Assembly: GCA_964373815.1 (NCBI GenBank)
Contig: CAYJWI010000002.1
Coordinates: 14,921 to 78,920 of the forward strand
Length of the DNA: 64,000 bases
Origin: UBA10205 sp964373815
Lineage (GTDB): Archaea; Iainarchaeota; Iainarchaeia; Iainarchaeales; Iainarchaeaceae
Direction of reading: 5' to 3'
Shown piece by piece: positions 33,388 to 42,225 of the stretch. Made by a program: the position numbers and the translations under genes. The notes under the pieces are model-generated. The model did not search any database. It had not been told where the DNA came from and worked only from the letters and a program-made list of their open reading frames with translations. Numbering within the stretch: the first letter of the stretch is position 1; each line of letters opens with the position of its first letter.

Positions 33388-33957
33388 ATGGATAGGAAAA
33401 AATTCGAGCGCGGGCAGGCATTTTCCCTCGACTTCGTCATTGCGATGAGCCTTGCCGTGCTCGCAATAGGGATGCTGCTCAACAATTTCGAGACAATCAC
33501 CTACAGCGAAAAGGAGGCAAGGCTCCAGAATGAGTTGGCAGTAATAGCGCTCAACGCAAGCAGCCTCATGCTAGAGCTAAACCGGTGCACCCCTTCAGGC
33601 ACGCCTGACGGCCCCATTGAGTTCATTGACCAGGGATACAGGCTTTACGGCTGCTCGAACCCGGACCTTTTCCAGTCAAGGACAAAGGCAGACCTCATGG
33701 TCCCAACCTTCACCCCGCCCATCAAATGCAATATTACATGGGGGAACAATAGGACCAAACAGAGCTTCCAGCTTGTAGGCGCCGACAGGTGCGCTGATGC
33801 TGTGCCGGCAACGGGGGAAATAATATCCATCGACAGGAACTTCCTTTCAAGGGCAAGCGCGCTCGCAAAGGCGGATTATGAGAAGTGCATTGACTCCAAC
33901 ATCGACTGCTCCGGGGTTTATGGGGATTTCAACCTCACAGTGAAGGTGTGGAGATGA
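33388..33957 (+). CDS. Pilin-like secreted protein
   Basis: A 189-aa protein with leader MDRKKFERGQAFSLDFVIAM, hydrophobic helix LAVLAIGMLLNNF, then a large soluble part containing several cysteines (LNRCTPS, YGCSN, KCNI, DRCAD, EKCID, DCSG). The ATG follows directly on the stop of the previous gene. The leader RGQAFSLDF is a variant of the class III motif. The cysteine count and length make it a good candidate for a disulfide-stabilised minor pilin or tip protein. The family is not otherwise recognised. Confidence 0.78.
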   Translation: MDRKKFERGQAFSLDFVIAMSLAVLAIGMLLNNFETITYSEKEARLQNELAVIALNASSLMLELNRCTPSGTPDGPIEFIDQGYRLYGCSNPDLFQSRTKADLMVPTFTPPIKCNITWGNNRTKQSFQLVGADRCADAVPATGEIISIDRNFLSRASALAKADYEKCIDSNIDCSGVYGDFNLTVKVWR

Positions 33958-34250
33958 AAAAAGGCTTTTTGTTCAGCATCGATGCGCTGCTCGCAATAGG
34001 CATAACCATAACGCTTTTTGCCGGCATTACGCTTGTAAGCCTTTCCGGCCCTGGGGACGGGCCTTCACAGGCGATGCTCTATGTGAAGGGAAGCGACAAG
34101 GCGCTCGTGAAATTCCTGGACAACGATTACAACGTCACTTTCGCGCAAACGACGACAAAAGTGAAGGCGTTCTGCAAAGAGATTTTTGACTACAATTTCA
34201 CAAATTCGAATGTGAGGAGCAGGGTGAAGAAATGCGAAGAGCTCAAATGA
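33954..34250 (+). CDS. Pilin-like secreted protein
   Basis: A 98-aa protein starting MKKGFLFSIDALLAIGITIT with a hydrophobic helix, then a soluble tail with two cysteines (AFCKE, KKCEE). The leader GFLFSIDALLA is closely similar to GIIFSSDALLA in the gene at 6188, linking the two four-gene clusters. The ATG at 33954 overlaps the preceding stop (ATGA). A GTG 6 nt upstream is in frame but less likely. Confidence 0.78.
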   Translation: MKKGFLFSIDALLAIGITITLFAGITLVSLSGPGDGPSQAMLYVKGSDKALVKFLDNDYNVTFAQTTTKVKAFCKEIFDYNFTNSNVRSRVKKCEELK

Positions 34251-34789
34251 AAGGGACGATTTCCGCGATTGTCGCGCTTGCAGCATCCGTAATCCTCCTG
34301 TTTGCCGCAAGCTCTTCGCTGAGCGTGCAGGAAAACAACGAAACAATGACAAAGATGATTGGCGCAAGGGAAACCGCGCTCAAGACTGAAAATGCGATAA
34401 GGCTTCTTGACAAGGCGACGGCAGACCACCTCTTTGACAACCTTGACAACCAGGTTTCCTGCAAGTCCACACTGGTTACGGAGGCAACAGTAAAGGCATC
34501 TTTTGACAATGTACTGGGCCAATTCAGCAAGCAGGGAAAAGCATCCATTAGATGCGCAATACTCGACAACGCAGCGCCGGATTTTACAGTCAGCCTTCAA
34601 GCCGGAAAAACGCTTATCGTGACCGGCAGGCTGGATTGCAATACCGGAATTTCGGACTGGAATGCGATGGATTCGAGATGGTTCACGTTCACAAAGGATG
34701 CGGACAAAAACAATTCAGCGCCGGTGCCTTACTGCTATGTCAAGGACAATGTGTCAGGGTGCAATGAGCAGCCGATATTTAGCTGTTAA
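34247..34789 (+). CDS. Pilin-like secreted protein
   Basis: A 180-aa protein starting MKGTISAIVALAASVILLFA, a two-residue leader and hydrophobic helix, then an extracellular part with six cysteines (SCKS, RCAI, DCNTG, YCYV, GCNE, and the C-terminal FSC). It begins with the ATGA overlap typical of this operon. It lacks a clear QxSxE cleavage site, so it may keep its N-terminus as an anchor. It ends 4 nt inside the convergent asparagine synthase gene. Confidence 0.75.
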   Translation: MKGTISAIVALAASVILLFAASSSLSVQENNETMTKMIGARETALKTENAIRLLDKATADHLFDNLDNQVSCKSTLVTEATVKASFDNVLGQFSKQGKASIRCAILDNAAPDFTVSLQAGKTLIVTGRLDCNTGISDWNAMDSRWFTFTKDADKNNSAPVPYCYVKDNVSGCNEQPIFSC

Positions 34790-36207
34790 TTGGCGTTTTT
34801 GAGAAATTTTGAAACCATTTTCTGCGAACCGGAGCCGTACTGCAGGGCCTTCTTGGGCCTTTGCGTAATTGAATCCGGAAGGCCAAAAATTTTTCCAAGC
34901 GCCCTTACTGGGTGCTTTGCCAATCCATCCTTTGGCGATTTGATTTTTTCCTCTGCGGGAAAAGCCATTGCCTCTGCAAGAAAGTTTTTGGACATGAAAG
35001 GCAAGCGCAGCTCGAGGGAGTGGGCGGCAAGCATCACATCGTCTCTGTAAAAGTTCCTTGCAGGCATGCGGGAGAGGCCTGACCATATTCCCTGCTCAAC
35101 TGCATTGAAGCCTTTTTCGGCAAGGATTTTCGGGTAAACAGAATAGCCGCAGAAAATCTCATCGCTCCCCTGCCCTGAAAAGGCCACCTTGAAGCCTTTT
35201 GCTGAAATTGCTTTCGCGCAGGCAAGCTCCGGAACGCCAATGCCGATTTGCATCTCATCAGGCTCTCTGAGCATGCCCATTACGCGCGGCACGAGCGCTT
35301 CAATGTTTTTTTCGCCGAGCAATACCTTTTCAAGTTTGAGGCCGAGCTCTTTTGAAGCCTGCTGTGCGCACTTTATGTCGTGTGAATCCTCTGCCCCTGC
35401 AACAAAAAGGGCCGTACGGGGGACTTGTTCTGAAACAGCTTTTGCTACCAATGAGGAATCTATTCCGCCGCTGAAAAGCACAGCCGCCTTCTTTAGCCCT
35501 TCGCACTGCATCGCAATTGTTTTCCGGAATTCTCCTTCAAGGGACTGCATGGAATATTTTTTCGGGATTTTTTCCCTGAAATCCTGCATAGTGAAAATCT
35601 TTTTTCCTGAAAAGCCTTTTTCGGAAATCCGGAGCAGATGCCCTGGCTCTAGCGGCGCTGGGGAAGCAATGCCTATTTTTGCAAGCGCCCCTATCTCGGA
35701 TGCGAAGGCATAAACTGAATCACTTTCGCCAAACCATAGCGGCTTTTGGCCCGTGAAATCGCGGAAAGCATAAAGCCCGCCGTTACAAAACATCCCGACT
35801 GCATACTCGCCTATAGCCTTTTCCATGAAGCTTCTAAGTGCAGCTTGCAGGCTTTTTGTTTTCAGTTCGCGCGACAAGAATAGTGGTATTGCCTCGGAAT
35901 CCGAAGAAAGGCCCTCGCCGGCAAGGCTGCGGTGGTTGTAAATCTGGCCGTTGTGGGAAACCGAAATCCCTTCCATTGTTATCGGCTGCACGCAGTAGCC
36001 CGTATTCGAGAGCAGGGAATGGCCAAGGAGCATGCGTGATTCCGGCAGTGGCAGCAGGCCCTTGAGTGTTTTGGATTTTTTTTCAGAACCCTGCGAGCAT
36101 ATGCCGAATGCCTCCGGGCCGCGGTGCTGCATCTCGGAGAGCATTGTGAAGGCTTTTCGGGAAACGTCCTCTCCTTTTTTCGAGCAAATGCCTATTATCG
36201 AGCACAT
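34786..36207 (-). CDS. asnB: Asparagine synthase (glutamine-hydrolysing)
   Basis: Makes asparagine from aspartate, glutamine and ATP. The 473-aa protein has an N-terminal class II amidotransferase domain with catalytic Cys2 (MCSIIGI), the QHRGPEAFG and SHNGQIYN motifs, and a C-terminal ATP-pyrophosphatase domain with SGGIDSS and SGQGSDEIFCGY. Length is a little shorter than bacterial AsnB. A short variant with full motifs is likely active. It could act in glycoconjugate or amino-acid metabolism; no partner is adjacent. Promoter-like sequence lies upstream of the ATG, divergent from the 36378 gene. Confidence 0.92.
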   Translation of the reverse strand: MCSIIGICSKKGEDVSRKAFTMLSEMQHRGPEAFGICSQGSEKKSKTLKGLLPLPESRMLLGHSLLSNTGYCVQPITMEGISVSHNGQIYNHRSLAGEGLSSDSEAIPLFLSRELKTKSLQAALRSFMEKAIGEYAVGMFCNGGLYAFRDFTGQKPLWFGESDSVYAFASEIGALAKIGIASPAPLEPGHLLRISEKGFSGKKIFTMQDFREKIPKKYSMQSLEGEFRKTIAMQCEGLKKAAVLFSGGIDSSLVAKAVSEQVPRTALFVAGAEDSHDIKCAQQASKELGLKLEKVLLGEKNIEALVPRVMGMLREPDEMQIGIGVPELACAKAISAKGFKVAFSGQGSDEIFCGYSVYPKILAEKGFNAVEQGIWSGLSRMPARNFYRDDVMLAAHSLELRLPFMSKNFLAEAMAFPAEEKIKSPKDGLAKHPVRALGKIFGLPDSITQRPKKALQYGSGSQKMVSKFLKNAN

Positions 36208-36339
36208 AAGGGAATCCTTTGCTTGAAAAGCTTAAGAAGGAAGAGGGATAAGCAAGAGCCCTTGCATTGAAAGGCCGGATGCCGGCTGAACAAAAAAAGA
36301 AAAGTGCCGAAGGGGAAACCCTAACTAAATGGAAAATGG

Positions 36340-36373
36340 TATAAATAGGTTGTGCGTAAAATACTTCAGGTGA
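36340..36373 (+). promoter_or_regulatory. TATA box and ribosome binding site for the DUF4139 gene
   Basis: TATAAATA at 36340-36347 lies about 34 nt before the ATG at 36378, and AGGTGA at 36368-36373 is a good Shine-Dalgarno at the usual spacing. The gene thus has a short leader rather than a leaderless start. Confidence 0.55.
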
Positions 36374-36377
36374 ACAA

Positions 36378-37907
36378 ATGGACAAAAACATGCGGAACAT
36401 GGCAATCGTTGCGGGAATAGTGCTCATAATTGGTTTCATAGCAATAAGCGGCCTTCTTGGGAATGAAACAATTGCAAAGAAGAGGCCTTCTTTTAACGTC
36501 AGCGAGGTTTCATACAAGGTCGCGGTCGGAAAGCCGCAGACCGCGCTCCTGCAAGAAAGCGGGACAGACACAGGGGGAAAAACCTCGGGCGAACTCACGG
36601 TTTACACAGATGACTTAGCGCTTGTGAAGGATTCACGGGAAATCTCGCTTGAAAGCGGGGTAAACCTCGTGCAGTACAAGGACATTGCCGAGAGGATTGA
36701 CCCCACAAGCGTCTTCTTCCACGACCTCACCTTCCCCGAAACATTCGTTGTTGAACAGAACTACGAGTATGACCTTGTGAGCACGCAGAAGATACTTGAA
36801 AAATATCTCGACAAGGGGATAACCGTGCAGGCAGTCGAAGGCCAGGCTGCAAAGGAGTACACTGGAAAGCTCCTTAGCTATGCGGACGGCGTCGTGCTCG
36901 AAACCCCTGAAGGGATAGTAGCCATCCCAAGCCACTCGAAAATAGTTTTCCCGGCACTTCCTGAAGGCCTGCTCACCAAACCCACCCTTGTGTGGAAGGT
37001 TTTCACGCAGAACCAAGGCAAGAGGAACACTGAAACCGTTTACCTCACAGGCGGGCTTAGCTGGAGGGCGGATTACATTGCAATTGCGGACAAGGATGAC
37101 AAGGAAATAAGCTTCAATGGATGGACTACTATTACAAACAATTCCGGAACCTCCTACCCTGACACGAAACTCAAGCTCGTGGCAGGCGAAGTGCACAGGG
37201 TCCAGGAAAGCCCCAGGTATGCGGAAACCTTTGATTATGCTCTCGCAAAGGGCGCTGCAGTGCCTGCACAGTACGGCAGGGAAGCGCTCTTCGAGTACTA
37301 CCTTTACACGCTTGAAAGGAAAACCGACATAAGGAACAACGAGACAAAACAGATTTCCCTGCTTTCCGCTGACAGTGTACCTGTGCAGAAAGAACTCGTA
37401 TTCGATGCCCAGAACGCGCCAATCGTGTACTATGGCAACGAGGGCGGTGACGCCAAAAAAAATGTTGACGTGAAGCTCAAGTTCAAAAACTCCGAAAACC
37501 AGGGCCTCGGCATTCCGCTCCCTAAAGGGATTGTCAGGGTTTACAAGAAGGACAATGACGGCCAGCTGCAATTCGTAGGGGAAGACCAGATAGGGAACAT
37601 GAAAACCGAGGACGAAATAGAGCTTTTGCTCGGCACTGCGTTCGATGTCGCCGGCGAAAAAGCGCAGCTCAGCTCGGAACAGATTTCAAAGAACATTACT
37701 AGGGAGGAATACAAGATAACGCTCGAAAACCAGAAGGATGCCCCTGTCACAGTGAAAGTGAAGGAAAGGTTCTACGGCACTTGGGAAATAACGAAAAGCT
37801 CCCTGCCTTTTGAGAAGAAAAGCTCAACACTAGCCGAGTTCAATGTGAATGTGCCGGCAAAGGGGAAGACTGAACTCACTTACACTGTGGAATACAGGTA
37901 CTATTAA
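36378..37907 (+). CDS. DUF4139-domain secreted protein
   Basis: A 509-aa protein with an N-terminal membrane anchor or signal segment (MAIVAGIVLIIGFIAISGLLG-like stretch, residues 8-28) and a long extracellular region. The pattern GLSWRADYIAIADKDDKEIS followed by GWTTITNNSGTSYPDTKLKLVAG is the characteristic start of DUF4139, and the remaining beta-rich domains continue to the C-terminus (VKVKERFYGTWEI, GKTELTYTVEYRYY). DUF4139 proteins are of unknown function and often exported; mucoidy-inhibitor-like proteins share it. It is a single-gene unit with a good TATA box. Confidence 0.85.
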   Translation: MDKNMRNMAIVAGIVLIIGFIAISGLLGNETIAKKRPSFNVSEVSYKVAVGKPQTALLQESGTDTGGKTSGELTVYTDDLALVKDSREISLESGVNLVQYKDIAERIDPTSVFFHDLTFPETFVVEQNYEYDLVSTQKILEKYLDKGITVQAVEGQAAKEYTGKLLSYADGVVLETPEGIVAIPSHSKIVFPALPEGLLTKPTLVWKVFTQNQGKRNTETVYLTGGLSWRADYIAIADKDDKEISFNGWTTITNNSGTSYPDTKLKLVAGEVHRVQESPRYAETFDYALAKGAAVPAQYGREALFEYYLYTLERKTDIRNNETKQISLLSADSVPVQKELVFDAQNAPIVYYGNEGGDAKKNVDVKLKFKNSENQGLGIPLPKGIVRVYKKDNDGQLQFVGEDQIGNMKTEDEIELLLGTAFDVAGEKAQLSSEQISKNITREEYKITLENQKDAPVTVKVKERFYGTWEITKSSLPFEKKSSTLAEFNVNVPAKGKTELTYTVEYRYY

Positions 37908-37953
37908 TTCTGGCAAAAAAACCTGGACAAATCTTAATTTAAGTGGAAATAAT

Positions 37954-39756
37954 TTATTGTGTATAGTAATACTCCCCGCTCTTCTTCTGAGCGGAGTCTA
38001 GCTGCGAGCCTTCTTTGTTCGCGCGCGGCCTGCCTGTTTCGTGGTCGCGCCTAAAACTTACGCCCATGCCTTTGAGAAATGTGTTCATCCCCTCGCGCAT
38101 CGGCACGGCCTTTCCCGCAAACCCTCTCACCGAAGGCTCGCCACCGAAAACAATGAGCCTGTCGCTCACGTAATCCTGGAAGAGTATGTCGTGGTCAACC
38201 ACCATGCAGATTTTCTTCCCGGATTCGGCAACCGATTTTATCGCATCCGCCATGTTGAGCCGATCCTCGACATCGACAAAGGCGCTCGGCTCATCCAAGA
38301 GGATTATGTCAGAGCCGCTGCGCGCAAGCGCCATCCCCACGGCAACCTTCTGCAGCTCCCCGCCACTTAGTTCATCTAGGCGGTGGTGCTGCAATTCACT
38401 TATCCGAAGCCTCTTGTCAACTTCGCTCTTGAAAAGTGCCTTGTCGATGTCCTGCGAATCGACAAAATCGCCAACCATAGTATTCTCCTGCGCGGAGATG
38501 TATTGCGGCTTGTATGAAACGCGCAGCGACAAATCAACTTTGCCGCCTCCGGCCGGCTTTTCCTGGCCCGCGAGCATTTTGACGAAAGTGGTTTTCCCAA
38601 TTCCGTTAGGGCCGAGAATGCCAAGAACTTCTGATTCCCTCAATTCCCCAGCCTCGACTTCGAGCGAGAACGGGCCGAAAGATTTTTCCATGCGCGGGTA
38701 GTGCGCTATGATGGCTTTCTTCGCGTAATCCGTGGAAGGCTTTATGGCGAACTTTAGCTCTTCTTTGCGGAACCTCACGTTCTCGTCCTTTACGAAACCC
38801 GAGAGGAACTCGTTGATGCCATTGCGCACGCTCTTCGGGTGGGAAACTATCCCGTACGCCGATTTCTTGCCGTAAAGCAGGTGGATGTAATCGCTCAAAT
38901 AATCGAGCACCGCGAGGTCGTGCTCTATTACCATCACGCTCTTTCCCTTCTCCGCTACCGCGCGGATTATTTTTGCGGCATTGAGCCTCTCGCGCACATC
39001 CAAAAAAGAGGTGGGCTCGTCGAAAGCGTAAAAGTCGGCATCCTTTGCGCACGCGGCCGCAATCGCGACCTTCTGCAGCTCGCCGCCGCTCAAATCCGAA
39101 ATGTCCCTGTCGAGTATTTTTTCGAGCGAGAGGCTTTTCGCGACAGAGGGGTCGAGTTTTCCTGCTTTTGAGAGCAGGTCCCTAACTTTGCCCTTGGCGG
39201 CTTTCGGGATTTCCGTCACGTTCTGGGGCTTGAAGGAAACCTTGAGCGAGGAGTCCGAAAGCGACTTGAAGTAGGCCTGCATTTCGCGCCCCCTGAAAAA
39301 ATCCATAACTGAAGCGTAATCTGCCTCCTTCGAATAATTCCCGAGGTTTGGGATGAGCTGGCCTGAGAGTATTTTTAGTATCGTGCTCTTCCCAATCCCG
39401 TTGGCCCCTATAAGGCCCACGACTCCGCCTTTCTTTATGTGCGGGAGCCTGTAGATGCGGAAAGCGTTCTCCCCGAACCTCTGGACCGGGGGCTCTGTTA
39501 GTTCCTGCACGGTGTTCTCTATGTAAATGCAATCCACTGGGCACTTTATTACGCAGATGTTGCATCCGATGCACAGCTCTTCGCTTATTATGGGGACAAG
39601 CCTTGCTGCCTGCTTTCCGCTAGAGCCCTGCTCCTGCTCGGGAAGCACTATGCACTCCTTGCCGGCGCGGTTCACGGGACAGACATTGCCGCATATGTAA
39701 TTGCACCCATCGCCGTTGATGCACCTGTCGTGCTCTAGCACTGCAACCCTTGCCAT
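37954..39756 (-). CDS. ABCE1/Rli1 ribosome-recycling ATPase
   Basis: Splits terminated or rescued ribosomes into subunits, working with Pelota, whose gene lies head to head with this one. The 600-aa protein starts with two [4Fe-4S] ferredoxin-like clusters (CINGDGCNYICGNVCPVNR and CIGCNICVIKCPVDCIYIE), then two ABC domains: GANGIGKST and GPNGIGKTT Walker A motifs, the LSGGELQKVAIA and LSGGELQKVAVG signatures, and the YAFDEPTSFLD and LLDEPSAFVD Walker B motifs. Order and length match the family exactly. It is one of the safest calls in the window. Confidence 0.97.
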   Translation of the reverse strand: MARVAVLEHDRCINGDGCNYICGNVCPVNRAGKECIVLPEQEQGSSGKQAARLVPIISEELCIGCNICVIKCPVDCIYIENTVQELTEPPVQRFGENAFRIYRLPHIKKGGVVGLIGANGIGKSTILKILSGQLIPNLGNYSKEADYASVMDFFRGREMQAYFKSLSDSSLKVSFKPQNVTEIPKAAKGKVRDLLSKAGKLDPSVAKSLSLEKILDRDISDLSGGELQKVAIAAACAKDADFYAFDEPTSFLDVRERLNAAKIIRAVAEKGKSVMVIEHDLAVLDYLSDYIHLLYGKKSAYGIVSHPKSVRNGINEFLSGFVKDENVRFRKEELKFAIKPSTDYAKKAIIAHYPRMEKSFGPFSLEVEAGELRESEVLGILGPNGIGKTTFVKMLAGQEKPAGGGKVDLSLRVSYKPQYISAQENTMVGDFVDSQDIDKALFKSEVDKRLRISELQHHRLDELSGGELQKVAVGMALARSGSDIILLDEPSAFVDVEDRLNMADAIKSVAESGKKICMVVDHDILFQDYVSDRLIVFGGEPSVRGFAGKAVPMREGMNTFLKGMGVSFRRDHETGRPRANKEGSQLDSAQKKSGEYYYTQ

Positions 39757-39812
39757 ATATGCAAGAATTGGGCTGGGAGGCTTTAAAACCTTTTATCCGC
39801 CAAAGTCTACCT

Positions 39813-40856
39813 ATGCAGATAGTAAAAATCGACAGGAAAGCGGGCTGGTTCGAGGCAATACCGGATTCCTTTGATGACCTCTGGCATCTCGAAAAAGTCA
39901 TAGAGCCGGGAGACATTGTGAGCGGCACAACGGAGAGGAAGATAAAGCCGCGCACCGAAGGCGAGAAGGCGTTCAAGCAGCTAGTGTATGTAGAGCTCTC
40001 GGTAGAGAAAGCGGTTTTCCACGAAGGCACAAACCAGCTCCGCATACAAGGCGAGGTCGTTGCCGCAAAACCGGAAGAGCTTGTCCCGCTCAAAGTGCAC
40101 CACACGCTCGAAGCTGAAGTTGGGAAAAAAATAAAGGTGCAGAAGAAAGCGCTCAAACAGTTCCACATTGACAGGCTCGAGAGGGCGAAGGCATCAGGCG
40201 GGAGGGAGAAGGTTTTGCTAATTGTGATGGATGATGAGGAAGCAGAGCTCGCATTCCTAAAGGACACCGGGCTCGAAAGCCGGGGGAGGATAATCGCGCA
40301 AAGGGAGGGGAAGATGTTCAAGGCGGAGAAGGGGAAGGGAAGCGCTTATTTTGATGAACTATTGGGAAAGATTTCAGAGCTAGGGGCCCAGAAAATGGTT
40401 GTCGCGGGCCCGGGGTTCGAGAAGCAAAAGTTCGAAAAATTCCTAAAGGAAAAGGCGCCGAAAATGCAGGCGGTTTTCGAGTCGACCAATTCTGTCGGCA
40501 TTACAGGGCTGAACGAGCTTGTGAAGAGCGGCAAAATAGACGAAATAATAGAAGGCTTCCACTCGGTAGAGGAGGCAAAAGCGGTCGAGAAAATCCTTTC
40601 AAGCGTTTCCTCAGGGCTTGCTGCCATTGGGCTAAAGGAAGTTGAGGAGGCAGTTGGGGCGGGGGCGGCAGAGGAAATAGTCGTCTCGGAGAATATGCTA
40701 TATTCTAAAAGGAATGAAACCGAAAGCATACTGGACAAGGCGGAGCAGTACAAGGCAAAGGTGCGCTTCGTCGACCCCAAAAGCGATGCTGGAAAACAGC
40801 TCGAGGGCATGGGCGGAATCGCCGCGGTGCTGCGCTACAAAAGGAACTGGAATTAA
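39813..40856 (+). CDS. pelA: Pelota (Dom34) ribosome-rescue factor
   Basis: Recognises stalled ribosomes with an empty or mRNA-filled A site and, with ABCE1, splits them. The 347-aa protein has the N-terminal Sm-like Pelota domain (KAGWFEAIPDSFDDLWHLEKV), the eRF1-like middle domain without a GGQ motif, and the eRF1-like C-terminal domain (ENMLYSKRNE, GGIAAVLRYKRNW). I place the start at the ATG at 39813 (MQIVKIDRKAG). An upstream ATG at 39750 would extend into the divergent ABCE1 gene. The head-to-head arrangement with ABCE1 (56 bp between starts) suggests coordinated expression. Confidence 0.95.
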   Translation: MQIVKIDRKAGWFEAIPDSFDDLWHLEKVIEPGDIVSGTTERKIKPRTEGEKAFKQLVYVELSVEKAVFHEGTNQLRIQGEVVAAKPEELVPLKVHHTLEAEVGKKIKVQKKALKQFHIDRLERAKASGGREKVLLIVMDDEEAELAFLKDTGLESRGRIIAQREGKMFKAEKGKGSAYFDELLGKISELGAQKMVVAGPGFEKQKFEKFLKEKAPKMQAVFESTNSVGITGLNELVKSGKIDEIIEGFHSVEEAKAVEKILSSVSSGLAAIGLKEVEEAVGAGAAEEIVVSENMLYSKRNETESILDKAEQYKAKVRFVDPKSDAGKQLEGMGGIAAVLRYKRNWN

Positions 40857-40910
40857 AATATAGGTGAGAAAATATCAAGACCAAGCTGACAAACAAGAGA
40901 TGTTGAAAAT

Positions 40911-41711
40911 ATGGCAAGAAAAACCAATGTCAGGGTTACAACTGTTTCCTCAAGGAATCGGCATATTGCAGCCCAAATAAAGAAGATATTGCAAGATGGC
41001 ACGATACAACTTGGTGCCGCCAACCCAGTAGCCAAACGGCAAAAACGACTTTTAAATAAAGAACGATTTGAAAAAGATGTGAAGCATTATGAGGCACTAA
41101 ATGCACTAAGAAAAAATCCGAAGCCTTATGATGTACTAGATACATTTAGAAAAAATGCCAAGTGGCGTAGAGCCCAGCAGAAGTACGATACCGCCCAAAG
41201 GTATGCTGAGAAATTTGGTCTCTCTGAAAGAGAAGCAATAAAATCCTACGTTCTCGTTCGCTATTTGCATACATTAAACGGTTTTTTCGAGCTTGCTAGA
41301 AAAGTCAATAAAGCTAAGCTTAAACCAACAAATTTAAATGAACTCGAGAGGTTGTTCTCTATTATTACTAGTGGGGAACAAATATCCCCAAATATGAAAG
41401 GCAATATACCAATTTTTGGTGCATTAATCAACGCAGGTTTCGCACTAGATAGGGCAATGGAAATGGAGAGGGATTCTGAACAACTAAAAAAACTAAAAAG
41501 AGTTAATGAATTGCTTTCTCGTACTCCTTTTAACAAGCTCCCTGCTGATGATGCAATAAAAAGAGTACTTGAAGTATACAACGTAATCAGGTCAGGTCTA
41601 TTAAGGAAATTAACGCCGAGCCAATTAAGTGAACTTGAACCTGTAGTTTTAGAAAATGAATCATTCGGAAAACTGAATGGGGCAGTAGATGGTAGTTATT
41701 TTCGTGTTTAA
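40911..41711 (+). CDS. Unknown AT-rich gene, possibly acquired
   Basis: I do not recognise this 266-aa, mostly helical, soluble, basic protein (ARKTNVRVTTVSSRNRHIAA at the start, many Lys/Arg/Leu). Its DNA is visibly richer in A and T and uses A-ended codons far more than its neighbours, which is a sign of transfer. It has no signal peptide or membrane segment. The gene starts 55 bp after pelA in the same direction. Candidates such as a nucleic-acid-binding or mobile-element protein cannot be separated by eye. A start ATG preceded by an A/T-rich stretch looks good. Confidence 0.65.
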   Translation: MARKTNVRVTTVSSRNRHIAAQIKKILQDGTIQLGAANPVAKRQKRLLNKERFEKDVKHYEALNALRKNPKPYDVLDTFRKNAKWRRAQQKYDTAQRYAEKFGLSEREAIKSYVLVRYLHTLNGFFELARKVNKAKLKPTNLNELERLFSIITSGEQISPNMKGNIPIFGALINAGFALDRAMEMERDSEQLKKLKRVNELLSRTPFNKLPADDAIKRVLEVYNVIRSGLLRKLTPSQLSELEPVVLENESFGKLNGAVDGSYFRV

Positions 41712-41774
41712 TTAGACCATTTTCATTAAAGCCGTCCTGAAAAAAAATAAAATTCGCTGCACGGCCAAGCCGCA

Positions 41775-42134
41775 CTAATCTATCCTGTGCTCGTACCATT
41801 CCACTTTTTTCTGCTGCACGATTTTCCTAACCCTCTTCTGCTTTTCCGAGAGCTGCGAGGAAGAGGACTTGAACTCCGCGAAAACTATCTTGTCAGAGCC
41901 GAAAACGACCCCGTCAATCGGGTTGCCGATGAAGCGGAATTCCTCCGGGCTGAAGGGAAAATCCTTCGTGAAAGGGATGAACTGCTCGGTCATTTTCCCG
42001 TACTTCACCGACTGCGAGGATTTTGAAAAGCGGAGCTCTTCTAGCGCCTTTTCCAGAGTTGAAACCCTTGAGAGGAGGAAGAGCGCGAGCAGGAAAAGCC
42101 CCAGCGCAATGGCGGCTAGCAAAAGTTCGAGCAT
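41775..42134 (-). CDS. Holliday-junction-resolvase-related endonuclease, membrane-anchored
   Basis: A 119-aa protein with a hydrophobic N-terminus (about 3-22) and a C-terminal PF10107-type domain related to archaeal Holliday-junction resolvase: FRFIGNPIDGVVFGSDKIVFAEFKSS has the Asp...Glu-x-Lys nuclease pattern (PIDGV, FAEFKS), followed by LSEKQKRVRKIVQQKKVEWYEH. The membrane anchor is unusual for a resolvase but common in this subfamily. It lies in an operon-like orientation with the 42226 gene (91 bp). Family known; substrate not. Confidence 0.8.
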   Translation of the reverse strand: MLELLLAAIALGLFLLALFLLSRVSTLEKALEELRFSKSSQSVKYGKMTEQFIPFTKDFPFSPEEFRFIGNPIDGVVFGSDKIVFAEFKSSSSQLSEKQKRVRKIVQQKKVEWYEHRID

Positions 42135-42225
42135 GCAAGTAAATGGGAGGACTTGAATAAATAGTTTTCATTAAAGCGGCCAGGTTGGATTGCAGAAGTT
42201 GCTTGGGCGTATTTGAAAAATGGAG

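Noticed and set aside
36633..37571. A 312-codon frame opposite the DUF4139 gene
   Set aside because: Composition and lack of motifs mark it as an antisense shadow; the plus-strand gene has clear domains and a promoter.
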